This document shows, piece by piece, positions 41,677-53,596 of a stretch of 64,000 nucleotides of DNA; the first letter of the stretch is position 1, and every line of letters starts with the position of its first letter. Made by a program: the position numbers and the translations under genes. The notes below the pieces were generated by a model. That model made no database searches. It worked only from the letters and a program-made list of their open reading frames with translations, and was not told where the DNA came from. Where the stretch lies: the NCBI GenBank assembly GCA_963930755.1, contig OZ005735.1, positions 110,842,617 to 110,906,616 on the forward strand. Reading direction: 5' to 3'. This DNA comes from Eudasyphora cyanicolor (taxonomy: Eukaryota > Arthropoda > Insecta > Diptera > Muscidae).

Positions 41677-43760
41677 TGTAACGACCCACCATTTCAGGCC
41701 TATTTCCCATGGAAGTGGCTACCTTCAGTCACCCAGCTGTGCTCAGTCTTTGGGAGGGTTCTTTGCCATTAGAAATAGGTTCGGGTACGTTGCCATAAAT
41801 TAAAGTTTAAGGTAGCTCTTCAGAAATCGAGAAGAAGTATTCAGAATGAGATAGAATAGGAAGAAGGAAATACCAAAAAACAAGTAAGAAAGTTTCAGTC
41901 GGGTAAACCGACTAAGGTAATACCCTCACTTTGTGAGTAATGTAATATTGAATATTACACAAATTATTCTGTCAATTTTTGTGGGAGGTACCAGAAGGGG
42001 TTTGAGAAATACACCTATATTTCGCTGAACAGTAGATACTTTAAATACATTGCACTGTGCAGAATTGTAACCGTTTATATGGACTGGTATATTAACGTTG
42101 AGATATTAAATTGTGGTATAATTTGGCCATTTTGTGTGGGAGGTACAAAAAGGGGCGTGGTGATAACGCTCATTTTTCACTGGACTATAGGCATTATAAA
42201 AGCATTACACTGTACAAAATTTCAAGTAATTGTATACACTTATATTAATGTTATAAACTGTTAACTTTTAGTGCAAAATGGTGCCTTTGTGGGAGAGGTA
42301 ACAAAAGGGGCGTGACAATAACGCCCATTTTTCAATGGACTGTAGGCACTATAAAAACATTACGCTGTACAAAGGTTCAAGTATTTTTATACACTGGTAT
42401 TAATGTTATAAGCTGTTAACTTTTGGTGCAAAATGGTGCATTTGTTTGGCAGTTACAAAAAGGGGCGCGGCAATAACGCCCATTTTTCACTGGACTGTAG
42501 GCACTATAAAAGCATTACACTGTACAAAATTTCAAGTATTTCTAAACACTGGTATTAATGTTATAAGCTTTTAACTTTTAGTGCAAAATGGTGCATTTGT
42601 GTGGGAGATACCAAAACGGGCGTGGCAATTTCGCCCATTTTCCTCGAGTTGATAGCGACTAATAAACTAATACTATGTGTGGAATTTCAGAAGATTCAAA
42701 TACGTATAATAGCAGTTATTAAAGAATCAATATTTCACAACATTTTAACCCTTTGTGGGGGAGGTACCAGAAGGAGTAGACCAATATGGCCCATCTTCGA
42801 ACTTAGCCGGAGATAGAACAAGTGAATGAGAGTGAATGTAACATTTAAATGTATCGATTATCAATTAGTTAGTAGAACGCGATTTATACAGTGATAATAT
42901 TTAAACAAGTATGATGAAATTGTAAATTAATTGTGAATTAACCTAATTTTAACGAAGATCAAGTATATTTATGGATATGTTGTCTTCAAATGTGCACTTA
43001 TTCTACGTTCATTCGAACAGTGATTTTGATTTAAATCCTCCAGTCAATTCAGTATGTTAAAATGCATTCACTCCATTTAACTTTGTCTCCGCATTCGAAA
43101 TCAACATTGATGCTCAAATGGCAGCAACAGATTTTCTAATAAATTATAAATTCCATGGACTACAGAACCCTGGATATGCGAATTGCGTGGTGCGGAGATC
43201 ACGAAATATATAGAATTTGTCCATTAAAGCAACCAATCAATCACAGACAAATGTAATTCTACACGTTTTCTGTCTTGCCGATTTTAATTCCACTTAGACC
43301 CCATCTGGTCTTATAGTCTGGTTACCGTCCTGGAATCCACTAGTTAAAAAATATCCGTTGTTCCAAGATAAGCGTAGGAAAACAGGAGTCGGGAGGATCC
43401 AGCTGGATTCACGGTCTTAATATCAAATTGTTGTCCAAATCCGTATCCCAGTTTCGGTAGCCAAATTCTAGCGGATAATACAATAGGGTTATTGTATAAG
43501 CCAATGGTTCGCAGTAATATCCGTAACAGAAAAGCTGACTTTCTCAATTTGTTTGAAAATTCCGTCTTATTGTTCGACAACACGTCTTTTCTTCCCAACT
43601 ATTTTTCTATCAATCCCTAATAGAAAATTTTTCCTTTCCTTTGACATATCAATATAAAATTTTCGAATGAAATTCGAATTGAAATTACACAGTATATTTT
43701 GTATAAGGTTGAATAAATTCATTCTTGAGAAATCAGGTCGCGAATAAATGCGCCCTTACA
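41677..43760. mobile_element. Gypsy-like solo LTR or deleted LTR element
   Basis: It begins TGTAACGACCCACC, ends CGCCCTTACA and is flanked by GTAT on both sides (41673-41676, 43761-43764), a 4-bp duplication typical of gypsy-type integrases. With the nested HINE removed it is about 1.1 kb. No second internal copy of either end was seen, so a solo LTR is most likely. No coding domain. Orientation cannot be fixed with confidence. Confidence 0.6.
41880..42818 (-). mobile_element. HINE family A (A7), 5'-truncated
   Basis: It starts with the complement of the 3' end (CAAGTAAGAAAGTTTCAGTC, hairpin CGGGTAAACCG, TACCCTCACTTTGTGAG), has five GTGGGAGGTAC-type units about 155 bp apart and stops in CTTAGCCGGAGATAGAA. 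Nested in the gypsy-like LTR. Confidence 0.8.
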
Positions 43761-44005
43761 GTATATATCATTTGCTACGGGCCAAAAGTGTAACACATCG
43801 AAGGAGGAGTGATCAGGTCGACCGTCTGTCCGTCTGTCTGTCTGCTGGCTGGTGCTCACGATAACTCTCGAAAGGATTAACCAATTGACTTCAAATTTGG
43901 TAAGCGGTCATATTTTTTTCTATCTCCGGCTAAGTTCGAAGATGGACCATATTGGTCCACTCCTTCTGGTACCTCCCACACAAAGGGTTAACATTTAGTG
44001 AAATA

Positions 44006-44290
44006 TTGATTCTATTTTCAAAAAATTGTACCCATTTGTAAACGTAAGTCCCACAATTCCCAAAATAAATTCGATAATCCCCAAAAATTGATTGTTTTGT
44101 TTATCCCCAAAATCTGTTATACAAAAAACCGAGCTCAAAATTCCTTTTGCAGTTTATCGTATAAAACATTACTACATATAAAAAAGGTAAAGGTTTTCAT
44201 ATCCAAGCTTCGCGATTGTAGAAAATATGGCCAAGTTTTGAAATATTCGTAAAAAATTGTGTAATTTGGAGAATCGTGGCAACACTATTA
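44006..44290 (+). repeat. Repeat H, copy 1
   Basis: Shares ATCCCCAAAA, CCTTTTGCAGTT and GAAAATATGGC with copies at 45781-46410 and 60535-61085. AT-rich, class unknown. Confidence 0.5.
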
Positions 44291-44292
44291 AT

Positions 44293-45603
44293 AACCAGTA
44301 AGGAAAGGCAGAAAGTCGGGCGGGGCCGACTATATAATACCCTACACCTCCCTAACAATGCGATAAGGGTCATTGCCATAATAATTTGGAATAATTGGTA
44401 AATGGGTAGAAACATATTATCTAATTCTGAAACGATAATCGCTAAATTAAGCAATATTCGTTCCTAAATTGAGAAACGTCTTTCTGGAAAATTATAATGA
44501 TCGGAAGTAAAATACAACTTCTATAGCGGTTTGATACCAAATCAGGAGGAACAATCAATATAAATCTGAACCGATCTTCCCTGAATACTCATTTATGTAA
44601 AAAGACCTCCTTCTGTCGAATTTCGTACTGATCGCATATAAAATACAGTCTCTACAGCGCCTACATGTCAAATCGGGGGTAACGTATATATGGGGGCTAT
44701 ATCTAAATCTGTACCGATTTCCTCCAAATTTAACAGTGTTCATTCATATAATAAGAAACCTCTTTCTGCCGAATTTCATACTGATCGGATATAAAATAAC
44801 ATTTTTACAGCGCTTACAAGTCAAATCGGGTGTAACGTATATATGGGGGCTATATCTAAATCTGAACCGATTTTCTCCGAATTTAGCAGTATTCCTTCAT
44901 GTAATAAGAAACCTCTTTCTGCCAAATTTTGCACTGATCGGATATAAAATACAGTTTTTACAGCGCTTACATGTCAAATCGGGGGTAACATATATATGGG
45001 GGCTATATCTGAATCTGAACCGATTTTCTCCGAATTTAGCAGTATTCCTTCATGTAATAAGAAACCTCTCTTTGCCGAATTTCGCACTGATCGGATATAA
45101 AATAACATTTTTACAGCGCTTATATGTCAAATCGGGGGTAATGTTTTTATGGGGGCTATATCTAAATCTGAACCGATTTCTTCCAAATTTAACAGAGTTC
45201 TTTCATGTAATAAGAAACCTTTTCCTGCCGAAATTCATACTGATCGGTTATAAAATAAAGTTTTTATAGCGCTTACATTTCAAATGGGGGGTAACATATA
45301 TATGGGGGCTATATCTAAATCTGAACCGATTTTAACCAAATTCAATAGGGATCGTCCTTAGGCCAAAAAAAGGTATGTGTAAAGTTTCGTCGAGATCGGA
45401 CCATAATTGCGACCTGTACTTTGATTACAAGAATACATGCACAGACGGACAGACAGACAGACGGACATAGCTAAATCGACTCAGAAAGTGATTATAAGTC
45501 GATCGGTATAATAAACGATGGGTCTATTTCTTCTCCTTTTGGGTGTTACAAACAAATGCACAAAGTTATAATACCCTGTACCACAGTGTGGTATAGGGTA
45601 TAC
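44293..45603 (-). mobile_element. HINE family C1, complete copy (C1e)
   Basis: 3' hairpin end at left (AAGTCGGGCGGGGCCGACT), 5' end at right (complement of ATACCCTATACC). Three clean 153-bp steps are marked by ATGGGGGCTATATCT near 44843, 44996, 45149 and 45302. Because 153 is a multiple of 3, the array is open in one plus frame, but this is not a gene. Confidence 0.85.
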
Positions 45604-45780
45604 AAATGTTTGACTCGTTCTTTTCTCGAAAATATTCTCCAGGAAGTGTCCTTTAAAACTTACATACATGTATTATACTTTCTTATTATAATTTCCTCCT
45701 CCTCTACTAAATATATACATATATACCTTTTCGCAATAAAATACAAAAATTGCCAATTTTCGAAAATATAAATTCATATA

Positions 45781-46410
45781 GCCTTAACTTTTGTATAAGT
45801 GGGCATGACCGAAATTTTTTACATCATATAGCAAATTTTGTTGTCAATTTAGTGAAGTTGATGAGAGATAAATCGGATTATATTTTGTACTGAAACCACA
45901 CAAAATTTTTAAAAATTGGCATATTTCAATGAAATATTTGTAGTTTGTAGGTCTTGATATCACAAATCGAATGTAATTCGCGAATCATTGTATTTCCAAA
46001 AGTCAATCCCACAATTTTCAAAATTATTTTGAAAATCCCCAAAAATGGGATTTTTTGGATTTTCCCTATATTTACTATACTAAAAGCCGGAATTCGGTGT
46101 CCCTTTGCAGTTCAACTTACAACACCATACCACATAAAAATCTGCCAACAGTTTTAAAATTTTGGCTTTGGAATTAGAAAAAATGTGACTTACTTTTGAA
46201 ATTTGTTTTAAAAAATGGTGTAAGTTGGAGAAGCTTTGTAACAATACCAGTTTATATTTTGTACCCGTTCTTTCTTTGAGAACATTCTCTGAAAAGTTTC
46301 CTTTAAGATGATAGTAAACATGTTAGTTATACTTTTTTAACTAACTTCTTCTGAAACTCGAAATATGTCGCATACTTTCTTAATAAAAAAAATAACAATA
46401 AATCGGATTT
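45781..46410 (+). repeat. Repeat H, copy 2
   Basis: Starts ACTTTTGTATAAGTG and contains ACATCATATAGCAAATTTTG, AATCCCCAAAAATG, CTACTATACTAAAAGCCGG and CCCTTTGCAGTTCAACT, as in copy 3. No ORF. Confidence 0.6.
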
Positions 46411-46547
46411 TTTTGAAAATATAATTCCAAGTGGTCATATCATTTGTCCTAATATTTAAAGAAGAGTCTATAAATTCAAAAAAGATTTTCTACTTAGATT
46501 ACTAGAAATAACTTATTTTTGTCATTATTTTGTTAGTCGTTATTTAT

Positions 46548-46613
46548 TTACCGAAGGTAATTCGAGTGGTAATGACATGTACTTACCAAGATTTTGCTGG
46601 GTACATCTTTATT
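46548..46613 (-). repeat. MITE-like terminus, second copy
   Basis: The complement of CCCAGCAAAATCTTGGTAAG and following bases as at 10508, cut off on the inner side. Confidence 0.5.
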
Positions 46614-46619
46614 ACACGA

Positions 46620-47170
46620 ATTCAGCGTTTGATCACCCGAAGACTAACAACATGGCTCGGGGCTACTACTCTAACGAGATTTGTAAATAGGGGACTCCAT
46701 TGGTAGGAGTACTGTCTCTACAATCTGGAATCTAGCGGTGAATGGGATTTTGGTAGAACTAGAACGTTGGGGTTTCAGATGAATTATACAGATGACACTA
46801 AATAAATTGGACAGATTTTGTTAGATTCAGATGCATTATACAGGTGACACTGAATAAATTGGACAGTTGGACCAGAAACAGTGGTTTGACCATTAACCAA
46901 ACCGCAAACCAACCAAATGTGTTGTGTTGGATGGCAACTGATAAGCGATCCATCACCGGTCACTTAAGGGAGGTTCAGAATCAATGTGGAGGTACAATAA
47001 CTACAGTGGTAACTGACCGAGTGGGCAATACATATACCTTCGAGAGTAACTTTTTGCCATTAAGACACCTACATACATATTGATAACTTTGTGTATCAAA
47101 CATGTTGATTCCGGTGAAGGGGATCTGTGCCCGGGGTAGCACTAGAGACCTCCAATTGTCTATTTCCTAA
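46620..47170 (+). pseudogene. J1 copy 4, heavily decayed ORF2
   Basis: Scraps in order on the plus strand: RRLTTWLGATTLTRFVNRG (46640-46695), LESSGEWDFGRTRTLGF and NYTDD, the degraded YADD region (46780-46860, partly duplicated), WMATDKRSIT (46930-46960), VTDRVGNTYTFE (47010-47045), then the 3' UTR words GGTAGCACTAGAGACCTC (47135-47155). Large internal losses. Confidence 0.6.
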
Positions 47171-48344
47171 TTCAACTCAACGTAAAAAATTTCGCTGTAT
47201 CAAAACTTTTTTGATTCGCTGTATATACCCAACAGATGTGGTTGGTTGTGTGTGCCGCTAAAGGGCTCATACAAACTCGTTGTGGCCATGCAATCATGCG
47301 GACAATGAAATAAATGGACGACGTATGTAAGTCTGCACCTCCAAGAGTCCAAGAGCAGCTACCAAGACCACCAACCGTAATTGCAGGTTAACCATCCAAC
47401 TAACCGAAATACATACACACATGCCCATATGTAATGCCATATGGAGGATGTGTGTGTTCCGATTTGATGGTTTAGCGCAAACACTGAGTGGCTTGGTCTC
47501 GAACGTGGCAAACCAAACAATTGAAGCCGAGCCACTTCCCAGTTATGACAGGTCGCAAGTGTTTATTCGGTTATTTATTACCGTATTTTGGATTCATAAA
47601 TAACACGCCAAATTACTGTACAGAGTACACCGCCTTGTGCAGATAACCGGATAACAGCAGCAACAACCACGGCGACCGCAACAACATCCCATCGAATATC
47701 GGATGCATCGACCACAGCTAAAACCGAAAAAGAGCTAACGCCAAAGGAACTATTTACCTCCAGTTCTGACTTTGACTACTTGCATGGAACAGCCCCTTCT
47801 TGTTCGTTTGGAGGAAATACGAATAAGTTTGCACTTGCTGTGCTGCTCCGGTTGTTCCGCTTACAAATGGTTATGAATTACCCGAAGCAGTCGTATTTCA
47901 AGCAATGAACTACACTTGAAGCCTTTGCGTTTGAACTCTCACCTCGTGACCATCGCACCCAAAGAGTCTCATAGTGTTTTCTGCTGACTGGGGCACCACC
48001 AACAAATCAACGTGGGACATCAATTAAGAGAAGAGGATATTTTGCCTCTATTGTTGTCACATCGTGTGATGTTTTGCATCACTGCGAATAAAGGAGTATC
48101 TAACCAAATAAGTTGAGTTTATTCGTACATAAAATTAAGTCTCACCTTGTTGTATAAAGTTCCAAAAAATATTGCTTTCACTGGGCTAGAGCGGCCTCTA
48201 CAAATTAGTTTTGCTTACAAAAACATGATTATGTTACGCAACAAATCCAACCGTACCAATTTCAACTACTTAGGTTTAATAGAACATTTCCTCTTTTATA
48301 TTTTATTCAAAAAATCGGCAAAAAACGATATATTTTTATGTAAA
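47171..48344. other. Low-repeat island, no defined gene
   Basis: 47230-48110 has balanced composition and no match to repeats in the window, as at 12.3-13.2 kb. Short ORFs only (longest about 60 codons), no domain. 48111-48344 is AT-rich. Confidence 0.4.
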
Positions 48345-49549
48345 AACCAGTAAGGAAAGGCAGAAAGTCGGGCGGGGCCGACTATATAATACCCTACACC
48401 TCCCTAACAAAGCGATAAGGGTCATTGCCATAATAATTTGGAACAATTGGTAAATGGGTAGAAACTTATTATTTAATTCTGAAACGATAATCGCTAAATT
48501 AAGCAATATTCGTTCCTAAATTGAGAAACATCTTTCTGGAAAATTTTAATGATCGCAAGTAAAATACAACATCTATAGCGGTTTGATACCAAATCAGAAG
48601 GAACATATATATGGAGCTTTAATATAAATCTGAACCGATCTTCCCTGAATACTCATTCATGTAAAAAGACCTCCTTCTGTCGAATTTCGTACTGATCGGA
48701 TATAAAATACAGTCTCTACAGCGCTTACATGTCAAATCTGGGGTAACATATATATGGGAGCTATATCTAAATCTGAACCGATTTTCTCCGAATTTGGCAG
48801 TATTCCTTCATGTAATAAGAAACCTCTTTCTGCCGAATTTCGCACTGATCGGATATAAAATACAGTTTTTACAGCGCTTACAGATTAAATCGGGGGTAAC
48901 ATATATATGGGGGCTATATCTAAATCTGAACCGATTTCTTCCACATTTAAAAGTGTTCATTCTATAATAGGATTTTCTCCGAATTTAGCAGTATTCCTTC
49001 ATGTAATAAGAAACCTCTTTCTGCCGAATTTCGCACTGATCGGATATAAAATAACATTTTTACAGCGCTTACATGTCAAATCGGGGGTAACGTATATATG
49101 GGGGCTATATCTAAATCTGAACCGATTTCTTCCAAATTTAACAGTGTTCATTCATATAATAAGAAACCTCTTTCTGACGAATTACATACTGATCGGATAT
49201 AAAATACAGTTTTTACAGCGCTTACATGTGAAATCGGGGGTAACATATATATGGGGGCTATATCTAAATCTGAACCGATTTTAACCAAATTCAATAGAGA
49301 TCGTCCTTGGGCCAAAAAAAAGATATGTGTAAAGTTTCATCGAGATCGGACCATAATTGCGACCTGTACTTTGATTACAGAATACATGCACAGACGGACA
49401 GACAGACGGACATAGCTAAATCAACTCAGAATGTGATTCTGAGTCGATCGGTATAATAAACGATGGGTCTTTTTCTTCTCCTTTTGGGTGTTACAAACAA
49501 ATGCACAAAGTTATAATACCCTGTACCACAGTGTGGTGTAGGGTATAAA
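48345..49549 (-). mobile_element. HINE family C1, complete copy (C1f)
   Basis: Same layout as C1e with fewer units; GACAGACAGACGGAC tract near 49394-49411; right end is the complement of ATACCCTACACCACACTG. Confidence 0.85.
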
Positions 49550-51239
49550 AATAAAAACGTCATGAAATAATTGGAATCATATTTGATTTATGGTATTTTC
49601 TTTTGTGCCAAAAATGCTACATTTTTTCAGCGTTTCGACCCAAAAATGCTGCATTTTGATAGGATTTCATTTTCTTTTGTAAAAAATGTCGCACTTGCAC
49701 GGTGCAAAAATGCAACATTTCAACCCTGTATTTAATCGAAGGGGTGGACGCTGCCATACAAAACAGATGGGTTTCAGCGTCGAGCGAATAGCCTAAATAA
49801 CCGTGTGTGTACGTGCTAGCTTTTTTGTAATGAAGTTTGGACGGATGCTTTGTTTAGACGGCGCAATGGAGTATTCTTTGTTTTTAGTTTTTTTTTAGTG
49901 AGTTAAAAGGATGGTTTTTGTCTTTTTGTTTTCGATTCTGACCATAAAAATTGCAGCACAACAAGAGGGTGTAGGCGACATTATTAATATGCTGCTCTCT
50001 GACAGGGCAACATCCTTTCTTAGAAAAGAAAGAACCATTAGGTTCATGCAAGGTATCAGCATCATATTCAACTGGTGGATTTAAAATCAGAAAGGTGTCT
50101 CCAGTGTGATCAAAACCCGCACTGGTTAATCGGTTTCTCTTTAAAAACCCCCAACCATGGTATTCACCATTTTTGACCCCTGTGACATTTTCCTGTTTCC
50201 AAAATTGAAGATACCCATGAAAGGACGGCGTTTTGCGACTTCTAACTGTTATGTCTCACACAACAAACTAAACTAACCACAAAAAAACTAAGAACATATG
50301 TTTCATGTTTCATTGTCAAAAATCACCTTTTCTATTGAACAGACCACGTACTTACAAATAGTCTTGTTGATCTATGTTGTGGTATTCTACCCTGAAATAA
50401 GCTGCGAAAAAGTGGTCAAAGAAAGTTTGGGAGATATTAAAAACGACTACAACTCTTTCTTTAATCAAATCACATAAAAAATGCCTCATATAAAGGGAAA
50501 AGCATACAAAAGTTTTAACACACTGTAAATCCTTGCCAAATTACTATAAATTTTGTTTGTTAAAAAAAGAGTTGTAGGCCTTTCTCTTATCTCCCAAACT
50601 TCCTTTGACTACTTTTCCATAGAACTGTTCATTCGCGAGATAATAGCATTATACTCGTATAGTAAAATAATTCCGAACTATTTTTTTTGTACAAAATTTA
50701 TTCGTCGAGTGATATTTTTCGAGAAAATGCTGATATTAATCTATTCTTCACAGATCTTATTAAATTCGGTATAATATTTTTGAAAAAATTTGGCGGTGTA
50801 TCCCTTGGCTATCCCTTGGGACAGGCTGTGCCTACAACACATAGGAGTTTTTGTCGGAGAATTGCTATAGAGGGATACACATAGGAGTTTTTGGTAACTT
50901 CGGAACTTTGGTGGGTAGTCGTTTGACCGCTAGGACGTTCTAATTCGACAATAAAAAAATTCGAAAAATTACACATAAGAGTTTTTTTCGGCGCACCGAC
51001 GATATGTAGACATGGAAGCAACCATGCTCAAAGGGCCGATTACACCTATCATTTGAAGGGCACTCTCCTTTTTAAACATAAAAACACATACCAAAATTAA
51101 AAATCTTCGCTAGTATCATAGTTATTTACTTCGTATCTGTTGAAGTTATTTCTTCAGAATCTACTCCTTAAACAACGACACGACCCTTTTGGCGAAATTG
51201 CAGATACTAACTCGAATAACATTCATACCAAATTTCTTT
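49550..51239. other. Unassigned AT-rich sequence
   Basis: No gene. 50105-50150 (GTGATCAAAACCCGCACTGG then TTAATCGGTTTCTC) is a solitary end of the hAT-type MITE found at 61932-63046. 50820-51000 has three ACACATA(A/G)GAGTTTTT words. Confidence 0.4.
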
Positions 51240-51770
51240 CATCAACCGTCCCAGTTGTGTTCTTACGTTAAATATTGCCATGTCCACTAATTCTTACACG
51301 CCCACTTTCGGAAAAAATATACTATTATTGACTCCAATAAAATACAAAACAAATTTTGTTCTTCTACGATAAATGGTTTCCGAGATATTCAATATTTAGA
51401 CATTGCCACGCCCATTTTATTTATCCCACCCACCTTTGGTGAAATTATTATAATGTACTCCAATAACTAACAATCCGAATTCCGTTCTTCTACGGTCAAT
51501 AGTTTCCCCGATATTCTATTTTTAAATAATGTTGCGCCCACTCTTGCTAATCCCACTACTCCGTGATGTTATCGATAATAGCCCCACTAATGTATGTACC
51601 ATATTTCGTTCTTCTACGAGCACCACAACACGACAAAGAAGCCTACTTTTGTCGCCGTCCTCTTTATTTTTTAAGAACCATCTGTGGCGAAGAAAATTTT
51701 ATATAAAAGAAACATTTTTAAAATCGGTCCGGTAGTTCCTGCGTGATGCCGCCACAAAGAATTTTTCTAC
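51240..51770 (+). repeat. Decayed ~125-bp tandem repeat
   Basis: Marks of the type GTTCTTCTACG..AAT.GTTTCCGAGATATT recur near 51357, 51483 and 51607, each followed by GCC(A)CGCCCA. Units are diverged. Possibly the core of an old HINE. Confidence 0.5.
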
Positions 51771-51779
51771 GTTGTTATA

Positions 51780-52692
51780 AAGGGTGGTTAAATTGCAAGG
51801 GCCGATGTTGAATGTGAACCACACATAAACGTCAAGTTTTTTTCTGAATTTCATTTGACATTTCTCAATTTCAGACTAACTCAATTTGAACCATGGAAAG
51901 ATACACAATCAAGCAACGCGTTAAAGTTTTTTAAGCCTTTTACGAAAATGGGCGTTCAAATCAAAATGCATTTCGTGCACTTCGTGCTGTTTTTTTGATC
52001 AGCATAATCGACCAAATGTGTCCACAATTGGGAGAATTGTGCGCCAATTTCAGCAAACCGGGTCTGTAGGATATGTGATAACACCTTTGCATGCTCGCCC
52101 AGTTCGTTTGGTGCGGTTTATGGGCTGGCGACGTCATCGGGCCATACTTCTTCGAAATAAGGCCGGTCAGGCAGTTTCTGTGAATGGTGTTCGCTATCGT
52201 GAGATGATAACGAACTTTTTATGGCCCGAATTGGATGGATGTGGACAATATGAACATGTGGTTTCAACAGGACGGTACCACTTGCCACACAGCTAACGAA
52301 ACAATGGCTCTCTTGCCCAACAAATTCAATGGCCGGGTTATCTCACGTCGTGGCGATGTCAATTGGCCGCCAAGATCATGTGATTTGACACCGTTGGACT
52401 TCTTTCTTTGGGGTTATTTGAAAGAAAAGTCGATAAGCCAGCAACAATTCAAGAGCTAATGGATGAGATAATTCGGCACATTAACGGCATAGAACCTCAA
52501 TTATGCCTCAGCGTCATTGAAAATTTGGAACATCGGATGGAGGTGTGCCGCCGAGGTCGCGGTGGCCATTTGGTCGATATTTTGTTCCATACATAATTGA
52601 ACCATACCAATAATATCATAATAAAAAGAAATGACAATAATTTCCTAAATAATTTGTGTTTTATTCAAAATCAATAATATTTAACCACCCTT
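51780..52692 (+). mobile_element. Mariner-like element M2, 913 bp, deleted
   Basis: Inverted repeats AAGGGTGGTTAAAT at both ends, flanked by TA (51778-51779, 52693-52694). It carries a broken transposase and is internally deleted. Confidence 0.85.
51893..52596 (+). pseudogene. Mariner-like transposase, multiply frameshifted (M2)
   Basis: It starts MERYTIKQRVKVF, then a stop. Then AFYENGRSNQNAFRALRAVF; after a shift, RPNVSTIGRIVRQFQQTGSV (HTH part, 52009-52075). A deletion removes the first catalytic block: sequence jumps to VRLVRFMGW.RR and NGVRYREMITNFLWPELDG. After another shift, MWFQQDGTTCHTANETMALL, then RVISRRGDVNWPPRSCDLTP with the second and third Asp 36 residues apart. After a last shift, GRGGHLVDILFHT. 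At least four lesions. Related to M1 and M3 but a separate family by its termini. Confidence 0.8.
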
Positions 52693-52729
52693 TATATGAT
52701 TGATTTCATGTCAAGTGAGTAACTTTTTC

Positions 52730-52930
52730 AAACAGATGTCTTTTGACCGGGACTAGCACCAAGTTTAGTCCTATTGGATAGTAGTTATGACACAAAATTT
52801 CAACGAGATCGGCTAAGGACTGCCCGGTTTGGAGGGTGTAGAATTTTGCCATTTTGGTCCAACGGCCCTGCTTTCCTATCCATATAATTAATTACACTAT
52901 GCCACAAAAAAATTCTGTTTGTTTTGTATC
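52730..52930 (-). repeat. Repeat G, copy 1
   Basis: Contains TAGTCCTATTGGATAGTAGT, ACGGCCCTG and CCATATAATTAATTAC, the complement of sequence at 59100-59190. Confidence 0.5.
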
Positions 52931-53054
52931 CGAGACGTTAAAACTTTTCTTTTGCATAGATTGAGGCGTAATAATTTATGAAAAAAAACAATTTTTTTAT
53001 GGTAAAGCTTTTTTTACCTTTTTTGTCAGGGATGGTACCTTTAGTATTTGGACC

Positions 53055-53540
53055 AGTTTTTATACACTCTACCATTGGATGGGGATATACTATTAAATTG
53101 ATCTGCGACCCCATAAAGTATATATATGATCGTCGTGAAATTCTAAGACGATTTAGCCTTGTCCGTCTGTTGAAATCACGCTACAGTCCGTATTAATAGA
53201 GCTAGGTTGATCAAATTTGGTAGAAATACTCCTTATAGTTGCAGGTCGTTTGGGATCGGTCAATGTTTTGATATAGCTCCCCCATTGAGGTCGCTCCAAA
53301 ATACGGTTTTTGAGCCATAAGTACCACATTTCTAAGCATTTTAAGCCAATCTTTGCAGAAGAATTCAACACAGTAAATTTTTGTTTTATTCAATTCATAT
53401 TTTGTTATAGACCACCTATAGATATCGCTCCCAAAAACGCTTATTTAAGCCATAAACACCACATTTTCTAAGCAATTTAGCTGAAACTTTGCAGTTTGTA
53501 TTCTATTTTGGCAAGATTTAATAAATTGATTACAAGATTT
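53055..53540 (+). mobile_element. Third HINE (DINE-1-like) family, 5' part
   Basis: TTTTTATACACTCTACCATT, GACCCCATAAAGTATATATA, GACGATTTAGCCTTGTCCGT and TTTTGATATAGCTCCC: the standard DINE-1 5' block order, with sequence different from A and C. Two rough units with CATAA(G/A)(T/C)ACCACATTT are visible. Cut before M3. Confidence 0.6.
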
Positions 53541-53596
53541 GCATATCCAATGATTTTTCCAGTAATATATTTGAATGCAATCCATGGTGGAGGGTA

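Larger units (their letters stand above)
41645..44005 (+). mobile_element. HINE family A (A8), split by a gypsy-like LTR
   Basis: 41645-41676 is the 5' tip (ATACCCTCACGATAGTGTGA); 43761-44005 continues TATATCATTTGCTACGG, a GTCTGTC tract and CTGGTACCTCCCACAC up to GGGTTAACATTTAG. Units and 3' end are absent. Confidence 0.75.

Noticed and set aside
44736..45269. Open frame of 177 codons with a 51-residue repeat
   Set aside because: It is the 153-bp HINE C1 array read in frame (153 = 3 x 51); the same happens at 5465-5779, 8661-8975 and 48907-49284. No coding evidence.
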